NCBI GenBank assembly: GCA_025936115.1
Contig: JAICTZ010000002.1
Location: 310,001 to 374,000, forward strand
Direction of reading: 5' to 3'
Length of the DNA stretch: 64,000 bases
DNA from: Polyangiaceae bacterium
Lineage (GTDB): Bacteria; Myxococcota_A; Polyangia; Polyangiales; Polyangiaceae
Shown: positions 18,595 to 27,568 of the stretch, in pieces
How positions within the stretch are numbered: the first letter of the stretch is position 1
Layout: each line of letters opens with the position of its first letter
Notes under the pieces: generated by a model
The model's input: the letters and a program-made list of their open reading frames with translations, nothing else
Told to the model about the DNA's origin: nothing
The model's database searches: none
Program-made: the position numbers and the translations under genes

Positions 18595-20064
18595 ATGTCT
18601 TCGGAAGCTCCCCGCAAGCAAGGCTTGGTCCTGCGTAACACGCTCGTGCTGGTCGGGGCGCAGGTGGCGGGGGTGCCGCTCTCGATCGTCGTGAGCGCGA
18701 TGACTGGCCGTTACCTCGGGGCCGAGGAGTTCGGCTATGCGTCGATCGCCTGGACGCTCGCTGGATTCGGCTTTTTGCTGGTGGAATGGGGACAAGGCGG
18801 TGTCTTGCCCGCGCGCGTCGCGCGCGATCGCGGCCAGGCCGCGGAGCTGCTCGGCACCGCGCTCGGCTGGCGGCTCGGCGTCGCGCTCGTCGTGTACGGA
18901 ATCCTCGCTGCGGGTTCGGCGGCGCTCGGTTACGAGCCGCGCTTTCAAGCGGCGCTCGGCCTCGTCGTGCTCCAGTCCTTCTTCGCGACGGTGAGCCTCG
19001 CGTGCCAGGACGTGATTCGTGGCTTCGAGCGGACCGACGTGACGGCGTACGCGCAAATGGGACAACAGCTCGTCGTCGCGGTGCTCGTGATTCCGACGCT
19101 GCTGTTCGGTGGCCGGCTCATCGGCATGCTGGCGGCGCAGGCCATTGCGTCGGGTGCCGTCGCGCTGTTCGTGTGGCGAGCCATTCGGCGCATCGGCGTG
19201 CGTGGGCTCGCCTTCAGTAAGCCGACGGCGCGCACGATGTTCTTCGAAGGTTACGGGTTCTTCATCTTCGGTGCCGCGATGGCACTGCAGCCGAACGTCG
19301 ACGCGATCCTGCTGTCGAAACTCGCGCCGATCGAGACGGTCGGCTATCAGGCAGCGGCGCGGAAACTCATCGGCGTGCTCGTGCTGCCGGCCGCGGCGCT
19401 CACGACCGCGCTTTATCCCACCCTCTCGCGCCTTTACAGCGAGGACCTGGCCGCGTTTCGCGAGACCACGCGCAACGCTCTCCGCGGCACGGCCATCCTC
19501 GCCGTGCCGGTCGCGCTCGGTTGCGCGCTGTTTCGCGAAGTCGGCATCAGCATCTTCAGCCGCCACGCGTTCGGGCCCGCGCAGGGTAACCTTTTGATCC
19601 TCTCCGCGTTTCTCCTGCTCGTCTATCTGAGCATGCCGCTCGGCACGGCGATTTTGGCGGCCGGAAAGCAGCGGGCCTGGGCGTTCGTCCAGTTCGGTTG
19701 CGTGATCGTGAGCGTGGTGGTCGATCCGCTGCTCATCCCGGTGCTGCAAGCGCGTTACGGTAACGGGGGGCTCGGAGTGTGCGTCGCTGCCGTCATCAGC
19801 GAGGTGTTGATGGTAGGTGCAGGTATGCTGCTCGTGCCGAGCGGGGTGCTCGATCGCTCGGTCGCGCTTTCGCTGCTGCGCGCGGCGCTCGCGGGCGTGG
19901 CAATGGCCGGCGTCGCGCGGCTGCTCGGCGGCATCACGCCGTACGTCGCCGCGCCCCTCGCGGGATTGGCGTACGTCGCTGCGCTTTGGGCAGTGGGCGG
20001 GCTCAGCGGCTCGCAGCTCGCGCTCTTCCGAGCCGCGATTTCTCGGCGCAGATCGCGGGCTTGA
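18595..20064 (+). CDS. wzx: Wzx-type oligosaccharide flippase
   Basis: This 489-residue MOP/MATE-superfamily protein has about 12-14 hydrophobic spans from RNTLVLVGAQVAGVPLSIVV to the C-terminal VAAPLAGLAYVAALWAVGG. The N-terminal YLGAEEFGYASIAWTLAGF segment is characteristic of polysaccharide transporters. It should move lipid-linked repeat units across the inner membrane. It ends 3 bp from the convergent acyltransferase gene. A TTGCAC (18530-18535) and TAGGGT (18554-18559) pair with 18-bp spacing could be its promoter. Confidence 0.9.
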   Translation: MSSEAPRKQGLVLRNTLVLVGAQVAGVPLSIVVSAMTGRYLGAEEFGYASIAWTLAGFGFLLVEWGQGGVLPARVARDRGQAAELLGTALGWRLGVALVVYGILAAGSAALGYEPRFQAALGLVVLQSFFATVSLACQDVIRGFERTDVTAYAQMGQQLVVAVLVIPTLLFGGRLIGMLAAQAIASGAVALFVWRAIRRIGVRGLAFSKPTARTMFFEGYGFFIFGAAMALQPNVDAILLSKLAPIETVGYQAAARKLIGVLVLPAAALTTALYPTLSRLYSEDLAAFRETTRNALRGTAILAVPVALGCALFREVGISIFSRHAFGPAQGNLLILSAFLLLVYLSMPLGTAILAAGKQRAWAFVQFGCVIVSVVVDPLLIPVLQARYGNGGLGVCVAAVISEVLMVGAGMLLVPSGVLDRSVALSLLRAALAGVAMAGVARLLGGITPYVAAPLAGLAYVAALWAVGGLSGSQLALFRAAISRRRSRA

Positions 20065-20067
20065 GCG

Positions 20068-20613
20068 TCAAAGCGCGCGGATGACGCGCGCCGGCACGCC
20101 GGCCGCGAGCGAACGCGGCGGGACATCTCTGGAAACGACGCTGCCCGCGCCGATCACGCTGCCCGCGCCGATCGTCACGCCGCGGAGCACGATGACGCGC
20201 GCGCCGAGCCAAACGTTCTCCTCGAGCACGATGGGCGCCGACGGCGGCCGCTCGTCCCGAAGCTCCGGCTCGATCCGGTGAAAATCATTGTCCATCAGGA
20301 TGCAGTAGGTGCCGATACTCGCGCGGGCGCCGATCCGGACGAGCTGGGTCGCGCCGATCGACGTGCCGTAATTGATGAAGCTGCGCTCGCCGATTTCCAG
20401 CGCGCCGCCATGCCCGACGGCAAGTTCGAGCGTCGCGACCGTCGAAACCAAGCGGACGCGTTCTCCGACGACGAGCTTGCCGGCGTTCGTCACCGACGGT
20501 CGTCCCCAGAGCCGTACCCGCTTACCGACCGTCGTCGCGTGACGGAGGTAAAAGTGCGCGCCAAGGACGGCCGCGCCGTCGCTCAAGATCGAGCCTACGT
20601 CCCGCAGACGCAA
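20068..20613 (-). CDS. hexapeptide-repeat (LbH) acyltransferase
   Basis: The 181-residue protein is a left-handed beta-helix acyltransferase: the coils run from VTNAGKLVVGERV to the classic end VWLGARVIVLRGVTIGAGSVIGAGSVVSRD, and it finishes with the usual AAGVPARVI. A His in DNDFH near residue 110 is the likely catalytic base. It probably O- or N-acetylates a sugar of the polymer or its precursor. The TTG start at 20613 is supported by an AAGG about 9 bases upstream. Confidence 0.86.
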   Translation of the reverse strand: MRLRDVGSILSDGAAVLGAHFYLRHATTVGKRVRLWGRPSVTNAGKLVVGERVRLVSTVATLELAVGHGGALEIGERSFINYGTSIGATQLVRIGARASIGTYCILMDNDFHRIEPELRDERPPSAPIVLEENVWLGARVIVLRGVTIGAGSVIGAGSVVSRDVPPRSLAAGVPARVIRAL

Positions 20614-20915
20614 AGAGTTGCCTTAGAACAGCCGGCGCCGTCAACCCGGCTGCTCGCGAAACGTCCGAGAGCGTCCGCCGCTACTGCACTTGGCCGGGCC
20701 GTCACAACGCGCGGGCCTCGGGAGCAACGTTCACGAGACGGACGCATGCCCGGCGGTGTACGCTGTAGGGTTTGCGTGGCTCCAAACGCGCGCGACTCGC
20801 GGGCCCGGCCCTCCCCCGAACTGAGCTCTAAACACTCACGAAGTGAGCGTTGCCATCGTGAGGGGACTGGCCTATCACCAAATACTCGTGGGAGGGTCCC
20901 GCGTCCGGAAAACCC
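20614..20915. other. 302-bp intergenic region, divergent
   Basis: This gap separates the divergent LbH gene and the nucleotide-sugar operon that starts at 20916. It includes a perfect 5-bp inverted repeat CTCAC-GAA-GTGAG (20835-20847), a candidate operator, and a GGGAGGG ribosome-site region before 20916. I see no gene in it. Confidence 0.5.
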
Positions 20916-21473
20916 ATGATCAAGATCCACCCCCAAGCCGAGGTCCATCCCGAAGCTCAAATCGGCGACGGGACGATGATTTGGCGTAATGCCCAGGTCC
21001 GCGAGCGCGCGCGGCTCGGCAAAAAGTGCATCGTCGGTCAGGGCTCGTACATCGAGTACGACGTCGTGATTGGCGACAACGTCAAGATTCAGAACAATTC
21101 GTCGCTCTACAACGGGCTCACGCTCGAAGACGGCGTGTTCATCGGGCCGCACGTCGTGTTCACGAACGACAAGCTGCCGCGCGCCGTCAACCCCGACGGC
21201 TCGCTCAAGGGCGCGGACGATTGGACCGTCGGCAAGACGCTCGTGAAGCGCGGCGCGGCGCTCGGCGCCTGCACGGTCGTCGTCACGGGCGTCACGATCG
21301 GCGAATGGGTCATGGTGGGCTCGGGTTCGGTCGTCACTCGCGACGTGCCCGCGCATGCCCTCGTCGTCGGCAACCCCGCCCGTGTCATCGGCTGGGTCAG
21401 CGCGACCGGCGTGCGCTGCAAGAGTCAGGAAGAAGCAATCGCCCTCACGCGTACGGAACAAGGCCGGAGCTGA
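20916..21473 (+). CDS. LbH N-acetyltransferase, WbpD/WlbB-like
   Basis: This 185-residue left-handed beta-helix protein begins IHPQAEVHPEAQIGDGTMIWRNAQV and continues through GSYIEYDVVIGDNVKIQNNSSLY and VFIGPHVVFTNDKLPRA, which closely fits acetyltransferases that N-acetylate UDP-2-acetamido-3-amino-2,3-dideoxyglucuronate. Its next two neighbours are a Gfo/Idh oxidoreductase and a DegT aminotransferase, the other two steps of that pathway, which supports the call. The gene order here is acetyltransferase, oxidase, aminotransferase. It opens an eight-gene plus-strand operon reaching 29.2 kb. Confidence 0.85.
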   Translation: MIKIHPQAEVHPEAQIGDGTMIWRNAQVRERARLGKKCIVGQGSYIEYDVVIGDNVKIQNNSSLYNGLTLEDGVFIGPHVVFTNDKLPRAVNPDGSLKGADDWTVGKTLVKRGAALGACTVVVTGVTIGEWVMVGSGSVVTRDVPAHALVVGNPARVIGWVSATGVRCKSQEEAIALTRTEQGRS

Positions 21474-21502
21474 GGGGCTCTCTCGCTACTGAAAGGCGTA
21501 AA

Positions 21503-22513
21503 ATGCTCGGAATCGCGGTAATTGGTTACGGCTACTGGGGTCCGAACCTGGTGCGAAATTTCATGCAGGCCGAGGGCGCTCGCGTCGTTGCGGTCGTCGA
21601 TCAGGCGCCCAAGCGCCGCGCGCAGGTGGAGTCGCTCTACCCGACGGTGAAGACGTACGCCGACGCGAAGGAGATGCTCGCCGATCCCAACGTGGACGCG
21701 GTCATCGTCGCGACGCCCGTCTCCTCGCACTTCGACCTCGCGATGGCGGCGCTCCAGGCCGGCAAGCACGTGCTCGTCGAAAAGCCCATCACGACGACCT
21801 CCGAGCAGGCGATGAAGCTCATCGAGGAAGCGGAGAAGCGCAAGCTCACGCTGATGGTCGATCACACGTTTTGCTACACGAGCACTGTCGGCAAGATCAA
21901 AGAGCTCGTCAGCCAGGGCAGCCTGGGGCAGCTCTTCTATTACGACTCGGTGCGCGTGAATCTCGGCTTGTTCCAGCACGACGTGAACGTGCTCTGGGAC
22001 CTCGCGGTGCACGACCTCTCGATCATGGACTTCGTGCTCGGCCGCACGCCGAAGATGATCGCGGCGACCGGCGTGGCGAGCGTGCCTGGACAGCCCGAAA
22101 GCCTCGCGTATCTCACGTGTTTCTTCGGCGACAACCTGCTCGCTCACTTCCACGTGAACTGGCTCTCGCCAGTGAAGATCAGAAAGACGCTGATCGGCGG
22201 CTCTCACAAGATGATCGAGTGGGACGACATGGAGCTCAGCGAAAAGCTCCGCATCTACGACAAGGGCATCACCGTGAGCAGCGGCGCCGAGAGCGTCTAT
22301 CAGCTCAAGGTCGGCTACCGCGCCGGCGACATGTGGGCGCCGCACCTGCCGAACGTCGAGGCCCTCGCCGTCGAAGCGCGTCATTTCGTCGAGTGCGCCG
22401 CGGCTGGCAAGCGTCCCACGACCGACGGCCACGCCGGCCTGCGCGTCGTTCGCATTCTAGAAGCCGCGTCCAAGTCCATGGCTCAGCACGGCGCGCCGAT
22501 CGAGATCGGCTGA
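21503..22513 (+). CDS. Gfo/Idh/MocA oxidoreductase, WbpB/WlbA-like
   Basis: The 336-residue protein starts with the NAD(P)-binding GYGYWGPNLVRNF and has the family's EKP motif in HVLVEKPIT, where the Lys is catalytic. By neighbourhood it is the likely 3-oxidase of UDP-GlcNAc-uronate, supplying the 3-keto sugar to the following aminotransferase. The start at 21503 has GAAAGG a few bases upstream and matches the Rossmann start. UDP-GlcNAc 6-dehydrogenase (WbpA), needed first, is not in the window. Confidence 0.86.
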   Translation: MLGIAVIGYGYWGPNLVRNFMQAEGARVVAVVDQAPKRRAQVESLYPTVKTYADAKEMLADPNVDAVIVATPVSSHFDLAMAALQAGKHVLVEKPITTTSEQAMKLIEEAEKRKLTLMVDHTFCYTSTVGKIKELVSQGSLGQLFYYDSVRVNLGLFQHDVNVLWDLAVHDLSIMDFVLGRTPKMIAATGVASVPGQPESLAYLTCFFGDNLLAHFHVNWLSPVKIRKTLIGGSHKMIEWDDMELSEKLRIYDKGITVSSGAESVYQLKVGYRAGDMWAPHLPNVEALAVEARHFVECAAAGKRPTTDGHAGLRVVRILEAASKSMAQHGAPIEIG

Positions 22514-22540
22514 GCTTTTTCCCAAAGAGGAGTTTTGAAA

Positions 22541-23641
22541 GTGGTCCCCTTCGTCGACTTGAAAGCTCAGTACCATTCGATCAAACCCGAGATCGACGCA
22601 GCCGTGATTCAGGTGTTCGAGAGCACGCAGTTCGTGCTCGGCAGCGCCGTCGCCGGTTTCGAAAAGGCCTTCGCCCCCTACTGCAAGGCCGAATACGCAG
22701 TCGGCATGAACAGCGGCACGAGCGCGATTCAGCTCGCGATCCTCGCCGCCGGCATCGGTCGCGGTGACGAGGTCATCACGACGCCGTTCACGTTCGTCGC
22801 GACGGTGTCGGCCATCGACTTTACGAACGCGAAGCCCGTGTTCGTCGATATCGATCCCGAGACGCTCACGATCGATCCCGCCAAGATCGAAGCAGCGATC
22901 ACGCCGCGCACCAAGGCGATCATCCCGGTGCACCTCCACGGCCGCCCCGCGGACATGGATCCGATCATGGAGATCGCCAAGCGCCGCAACCTGCTCGTGA
23001 TCGAGGATGCCGCGCAGGCTCACGGCGCCGAGTACAAGGGTCGTCGCATCGGCAGCATCGGCGACATGGGCTGCTTCAGCTTTTACCCGGGCAAAAACCT
23101 CGGGGCCTACGGCGAAGGCGGCGCCGTCACGACGAGCAACCCCGACTTCAACAAGCGCCTGCGCATGTTCCGCGATTGGGGTAGCGAAAAGAAGTACTAC
23201 CACGACCTCAAGGGCGGCAATTTCCGTCTCGAGGGCGTGCAGGGCGCCGTGCTCGGCGTGAAGATGAAGTACATCGAGGGCTGGACGGAGGCGCGCCGCA
23301 CGCACGCCGCGCGTTACAACGCCGCGCTCGCCGGCACGCCGTACCGCCCGCTCAACGTGCCCTCGCACCTGCGTCACGTTTTTCACGTGTACGCCGTTCG
23401 CCACCCCAAGCGTGACGCGCTCCAGGCCTACCTCACCGAGAAGGGCATTCAGACCGGCATCCATTATCCGGTGCCCGTGCACCTGCAGAAGAGCTTCGCC
23501 GAGCTCGGTCACAAGGTCGGTGATTTTCCGCATTCGGAGCGCGCGGCGGCCGAAACGCTATCGCTGCCGATGTACCCGGAGCTCACGCCGGCGCAGGTCG
23601 ACGAAGTGATCGGCGCGCTCAAAGACTGGTCGGGCAAGTAA
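22541..23641 (+). CDS. DegT/DnrJ/EryC1 aminotransferase, WbpE/WlbC-like
   Basis: This 366-residue PLP enzyme has the family start VPFVDLKAQYHSI, the NSGTSAIQLAILAAGIGRGDEVITTPFTF region, EDAAQAHGA and the PLP lysine in FYPGKNLGAYGEGG. It would transaminate a 3-keto nucleotide sugar with glutamate. I choose GTG 22541 because AGAGGAG (22526-22532) lies 8 bases upstream; an in-frame TTG at 22535 is only 2 bases from that site. It is part of the operon with 20916 and 21503. Confidence 0.88.
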   Translation: MVPFVDLKAQYHSIKPEIDAAVIQVFESTQFVLGSAVAGFEKAFAPYCKAEYAVGMNSGTSAIQLAILAAGIGRGDEVITTPFTFVATVSAIDFTNAKPVFVDIDPETLTIDPAKIEAAITPRTKAIIPVHLHGRPADMDPIMEIAKRRNLLVIEDAAQAHGAEYKGRRIGSIGDMGCFSFYPGKNLGAYGEGGAVTTSNPDFNKRLRMFRDWGSEKKYYHDLKGGNFRLEGVQGAVLGVKMKYIEGWTEARRTHAARYNAALAGTPYRPLNVPSHLRHVFHVYAVRHPKRDALQAYLTEKGIQTGIHYPVPVHLQKSFAELGHKVGDFPHSERAAAETLSLPMYPELTPAQVDEVIGALKDWSGK

Positions 23642-23660
23642 GGTCGATTCGAGGAGCAGC

Positions 23661-24656
23661 ATGACGGAACCTTTGCGCGTTTTGGTCACCGGGGGAGCGG
23701 GCCTCATCGGCTCGCACATCGTCGATTTGCTGATGACGGAGCGCGAGCGCGGGAAGGTCGGCGAGATCCTCGTGCTCGACAACTTCGTGCGCGGGCGGCG
23801 AGCGAACCTCGCCGCCGCAATGGCGCGCGGCCCCGTGACCATCATCGAGGGCGACATTCGCGATCGCGACACGTGCAAGCGCGCGATGGAGGGAGTCGAC
23901 TGGCTCTTCCATCAAGCGGCCATCCGCATCACGCAGTGCGCGGAAGAGCCGCGGCTCGCGCTCGAGGTGATGGTGGACGGCACGTTCAACGTGCTGGAAG
24001 CCGCCGTTCAAGCGAAGGTGAAGCGCACCGTCGCCGCGTCGTCGGCCTCGGTGCTCGGCCTGGCGGAGGAGTTCCCGACCACCGAGAAGCACCACCCGTA
24101 CAACAACCGCACGCTCTACGGCGCCGGCAAGGTGTTCAACGAAGGGCTCTTGCGCTCCTTCAACGACATGTACGGCATGGACTACGTCGCGCTCCGCTAC
24201 TTCAACGTGTACGGCGCGCGCATGGACATTCACGGCGCCTACACGGAGGTGCTCATTCGCTGGATGGATCGCATCCTCGAGGGCAAGCCGCCGCTCATCT
24301 TCGGCACGGGTAAAGACACGATGGACTTCGTGTACGTCGAGGACATCGCGCGCGCGAACATGCTCGCGATGCAGTCGTCCGCGACGGACGAGGTCTTCAA
24401 CGTCGCGAGCGGCACCGAGACCAGCCTGAACGATCTCGCGAACGCGCTGCTTCGCGTGATGGGCTCGGACTTGAAGCCGGAATACGGCCCGGCGCGCAAG
24501 GTAAACCCCGTCTCGCGTCGGCTCGCGAGCACCAAAGCCGCGAAGGAGCGCATCGGCTTCGAAGCCACGATCGGCATCGAAGAAGGTCTGCGCCGGCTCG
24601 TCGCGTGGTGGCGGCAAGAGAAAGAGAACGACAAGAAGAAGGGGACGGCCGCGTGA
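23661..24656 (+). CDS. NAD-dependent sugar epimerase/dehydratase (SDR)
   Basis: The 331-residue extended SDR has the NAD motif GGAGLIGSHIVD, the ASSASVLG serine region and the catalytic tyrosine and lysine in YGAGK. It is of the UDP-glucose/UDP-GlcNAc 4-epimerase type. The end is highly charged (KENDKKKGTAA). It follows the aminotransferase by 19 bp and overlaps the next aminotransferase (GTGA), so it works in the same nucleotide-sugar series. The exact substrate is not determined. Confidence 0.85.
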   Translation: MTEPLRVLVTGGAGLIGSHIVDLLMTERERGKVGEILVLDNFVRGRRANLAAAMARGPVTIIEGDIRDRDTCKRAMEGVDWLFHQAAIRITQCAEEPRLALEVMVDGTFNVLEAAVQAKVKRTVAASSASVLGLAEEFPTTEKHHPYNNRTLYGAGKVFNEGLLRSFNDMYGMDYVALRYFNVYGARMDIHGAYTEVLIRWMDRILEGKPPLIFGTGKDTMDFVYVEDIARANMLAMQSSATDEVFNVASGTETSLNDLANALLRVMGSDLKPEYGPARKVNPVSRRLASTKAAKERIGFEATIGIEEGLRRLVAWWRQEKENDKKKGTAA

Positions 24657-25807
24657 GCGATCTGCCGATGATCCCCATCGCCAAACCCGTCACGGGCGAG
24701 GCGGAAGCCGAGGCCGCCAAGCGTCCGATCCTGTCGGGCTGGCTCACGCAGGGTCCCGAGGTGCTCGCGTTCGAGCAAGAGTTCGCGACGCTCGTCGGCG
24801 CCAAGCACGCCGCGGCGGTGTCGAACTGCACGACGGCGCTCCATTTGGCGCTCCTCGCCGTCGGCGTCGTGCCGGGGGACGAGGTGATCACGGTGAGCCA
24901 CTCGTACATCGCGACGGCAAACTCGATTCGCTACTGCGGCGCCGAGCCCGTGTTCATCGACGTCGACGCCTCGAGCAACATGGATCCGGCGCTGATCGAG
25001 CCCGCCGCCACCTCTAAAACACGCGCGATCCTCACGGTGCACCAGGTCGGCATGCCCTGCGACATGCCGGCCATCCTCGCCGTCGCCAAGAAGCTCGGCT
25101 TGCCCGTGGTCGAGGACGCGGCCTGCGCGAGCGGCAGCGCCTACGTGCGCAACGGCGTGACAGAGCCCGTCGGGCGTCCCCACGGCGACGTCGCGACCTT
25201 CTCGTTCCACCCGCGGAAGGTCATCACGACCGGCGACGGCGGGATGCTCACGACCAACAACGCGAAGTACGACGAGCAGTTCCGCCTCTTGCGCCAGCAC
25301 GGCATGAGCGTGAGCGATCGCACGCGCCACAGCTCGCGCGAGGTCGTGTTCGAGGATCACTCCGTGCTCGGCTACAACTACCGCATGACGGACGTGCAAG
25401 CCGCCGTCGGTCGCGAGCAGTTGAAGCGCCTGCCTGGTATCGTCGAGACGCGCCGGCGCTTGGCCGCGCGCTACCGCGAGCTCCTCGCCGACGTTCCGGG
25501 GCTCGGCTTGCCCGTCGAACCGCCGTGGGCCCGCTCGAATTACCAGAGCTTCTGGATCGAGCTGCCCGACGGCAAGGATCAGCGCGCGGTGATGCAGGCG
25601 CTGCTCGATCGCGGGGTTTCGAGCCGGCGCGGGATTATGTGCGCGCACCGGGAAGTGCCCTACAAGGGACTCGAGCGCGCCCCGCTGCCGTGGTCCGAGC
25701 GGGCGCAGGATCGGCGCATCATCCTGCCGCTCTTCCCGCAGATGACGGACGCCGAGCAGCTGCGCGTGGCCGAGGCAGTGCGGATTGCGTGCGGATCGAA
25801 GGCATGA
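24653..25807 (+). CDS. DegT/DnrJ/EryC1 aminotransferase (second copy)
   Basis: The 384-residue PLP enzyme has ILSGWLTQGPEVLAFEQEF, NCTTALHLALLAVGVVPGDEV and the PLP lysine in FSFHPRKVITTGDGG. It resembles perosamine/4-amino-sugar synthases more than the WbpE-type gene at 22541. The GTG at 24653 overlaps the stop of the epimerase and follows an AAGGGGA, so it is translationally coupled. It probably aminates a 4-keto sugar made by a dehydratase; Gmd at 58.4 kb could supply one, but that is inference. Confidence 0.87.
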   Translation: MSDLPMIPIAKPVTGEAEAEAAKRPILSGWLTQGPEVLAFEQEFATLVGAKHAAAVSNCTTALHLALLAVGVVPGDEVITVSHSYIATANSIRYCGAEPVFIDVDASSNMDPALIEPAATSKTRAILTVHQVGMPCDMPAILAVAKKLGLPVVEDAACASGSAYVRNGVTEPVGRPHGDVATFSFHPRKVITTGDGGMLTTNNAKYDEQFRLLRQHGMSVSDRTRHSSREVVFEDHSVLGYNYRMTDVQAAVGREQLKRLPGIVETRRRLAARYRELLADVPGLGLPVEPPWARSNYQSFWIELPDGKDQRAVMQALLDRGVSSRRGIMCAHREVPYKGLERAPLPWSERAQDRRIILPLFPQMTDAEQLRVAEAVRIACGSKA

Positions 25808-26808
25808 CCGATAACGGATCGACCCCGGTCCTCTCGGTCACGGTGCTCAACTACAACTACGGGCACTTTCTCGCGAACTGCTTGGACTCGATCCTCGGAC
25901 AATCGTTCAAGGATTTCGAGCTCATCCTGATCAACGACAAGTCGACGGACGACTCGCTCAAAGTGATCGAGCCGTACCTCGCCGACTCGCGCGTGCGGCT
26001 CGTCGATCATCAGGAAAACATGGGTTTCGTGCGCTCGCTCGTGCAAGGCGGCGAGCTCTCGCGCGGCCGTTACATCTCCGTGATCTCGGCCGACGATTGG
26101 GCGGCGTCGCCCGAGGCGTTCGCGAAGCAAATCGCCGTGCTCGAGAGCGACCCCGAGATCGCGTTCGCGTTCGGCGCCTACGGTCACTACACGAGCGAGA
26201 AGGACCGCACGAGCTACGTCTGGCGCAGCGGGCGCGGCAACTACGTCCGCGACGGCAAGGAGCTCTTCCAGGAGCTGGTGACCGCGCCCTACGTGCTCCA
26301 CTCGGGCACGATCATCCGCAAGACCGCGTACGACGCCGTCGGTGGCTACGATCAATCGCTCAAGTACGCCGTCGATACCCGGATGTGGCTCGCGCTCTGT
26401 CACGTGGGCAAAGGCGCCTACATCGACGAGGAGCTCTACGGCTATCGCCGTCACCCGACGAGCATGTCGAAGACGAGCACCTCGATCGAACGCACCATCC
26501 GCGAGGTGCTCAAGGTGATCGAGCAGTCGTTCGAGCCGTTTTCGGCCGCCGAACGGCGCGAGCTCGAGCCGCTCCACCGGCGCGCCGTCAAGCGCGCGCT
26601 CATCGCCTACGCCGCGGACGAGGTTTTCCGCGGCAGCTACCGCGAGGGCTTCAAGGGCCTGCGCGTCGCCGCGAGCATCAAGCCCGTCGAGACGCTCGTG
26701 CAGCGCGCGACCGCAGTCGTGCTGCTGCGTGCTGCGCTCGGCGATCATGCCTTTCAGCTGATGCGCGGTTTGCTCGGCCGTACTTCGTCGAGCGCCGTCC
26801 TCGGGTGA
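25804..26808 (+). CDS. glycosyltransferase family 2
   Basis: The 334-residue protein is a GT-A inverting transferase: SVTVLNYNYGHFLANCLDSIL, then LILINDKSTDDSLKVI, and the metal-binding DDW in VISADDWAAS. It should add one sugar to the lipid-linked unit in the cytoplasm. Its ATG overlaps the preceding stop (ATGA). Confidence 0.9.
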   Translation: MTDNGSTPVLSVTVLNYNYGHFLANCLDSILGQSFKDFELILINDKSTDDSLKVIEPYLADSRVRLVDHQENMGFVRSLVQGGELSRGRYISVISADDWAASPEAFAKQIAVLESDPEIAFAFGAYGHYTSEKDRTSYVWRSGRGNYVRDGKELFQELVTAPYVLHSGTIIRKTAYDAVGGYDQSLKYAVDTRMWLALCHVGKGAYIDEELYGYRRHPTSMSKTSTSIERTIREVLKVIEQSFEPFSAAERRELEPLHRRAVKRALIAYAADEVFRGSYREGFKGLRVAASIKPVETLVQRATAVVLLRAALGDHAFQLMRGLLGRTSSSAVLG

Positions 26809-26810
26809 CG

Positions 26811-27530
26811 ATGCAAGCCGTCCTGAAACGAGCGGCGCGCGCGACGGTCGATCGCGTGGGCGACGAGCTCCTGCGTCCGCCGCGCGGCGGCTTCGGCTAC
26901 TTCAAGAATCACGGCCCGCGCACGGAGCGCGCCGTCGCGCTCACGTTCGACGACGGCCCGAGCCGTCCCGCGACCGAAGAGCTGCTCGCGCGGCTGAAGG
27001 AGCTCGCCGTGCCGGCGACGTTCTTTTGCGTCGGCTTGAACGTCGAGAAGAACCCGGATCTCGTGGCACGCGCGCACGAAGCGGGCCACGTGATCGCGAG
27101 TCACTCGATGGATCACCGGCGCGCGTGTGCGCTCTCGCCGTTCGGGGAGGCTCACATCGCGGACTCCGAGCGGGCGATCGAGCGCATCATCGGCAAGCGT
27201 CCTGCTCTGTATCGACCCCCGTGGGGTTGGCTCACGCCGTGGGAGGGCAAACGGCTCACCCGTCGGGGTTACACCGTCGTCGGTTGGGACGTGTTCACGC
27301 TCGACTGGCAGACGCCGCCGCCGCCGTTCACGGAAATTGCAGCGAGCGCGCGGCGGGAAGTGCAGCCCGGATCGATCGTGCTCTTCCACGATGGACGCAC
27401 GTTTCAGGATCGCTGGGAGGCGCCTGCGACGATCGAGGCGGTTACTTCTTTGATTCCAGCGCTCCGAAACGATGGATATCGTTTCGTCACAGTCGCGGAA
27501 CTATTGAGAGTGCCGGCCTATCGAGCGTAG
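26811..27530 (+). CDS. polysaccharide deacetylase (NodB/CE4)
   Basis: The 239-residue protein carries the CE4 motifs in order: TFDDGPS (metal and catalytic Asp), HSMDH (metal His), RPPWGWL and WDVFTLDW, and LFHDG. It would remove acetyl groups from GlcNAc-type residues. No signal peptide is seen, so it may act on a lipid-linked intermediate in the cytoplasm or be exported in another way. An in-frame GTG at 26805 overlapping the GT2 stop is an alternative start. Confidence 0.9.
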   Translation: MQAVLKRAARATVDRVGDELLRPPRGGFGYFKNHGPRTERAVALTFDDGPSRPATEELLARLKELAVPATFFCVGLNVEKNPDLVARAHEAGHVIASHSMDHRRACALSPFGEAHIADSERAIERIIGKRPALYRPPWGWLTPWEGKRLTRRGYTVVGWDVFTLDWQTPPPPFTEIAASARREVQPGSIVLFHDGRTFQDRWEAPATIEAVTSLIPALRNDGYRFVTVAELLRVPAYRA

Positions 27531-27556
27531 GCGTCGACGGCGACTCGGTCGCACGT

Positions 27557-27562
27557 TATTCT
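27557..27562 (+). promoter_or_regulatory. candidate -10 box (TATTCT), 6 bp from ATG
   Basis: TATTCT ends 6 bases before the ATG of the GH-A lipoprotein, which lacks a ribosome site. This would be an internal promoter inside the long plus-strand operon. Confidence 0.35.
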
Positions 27563-27568
27563 GATTCG

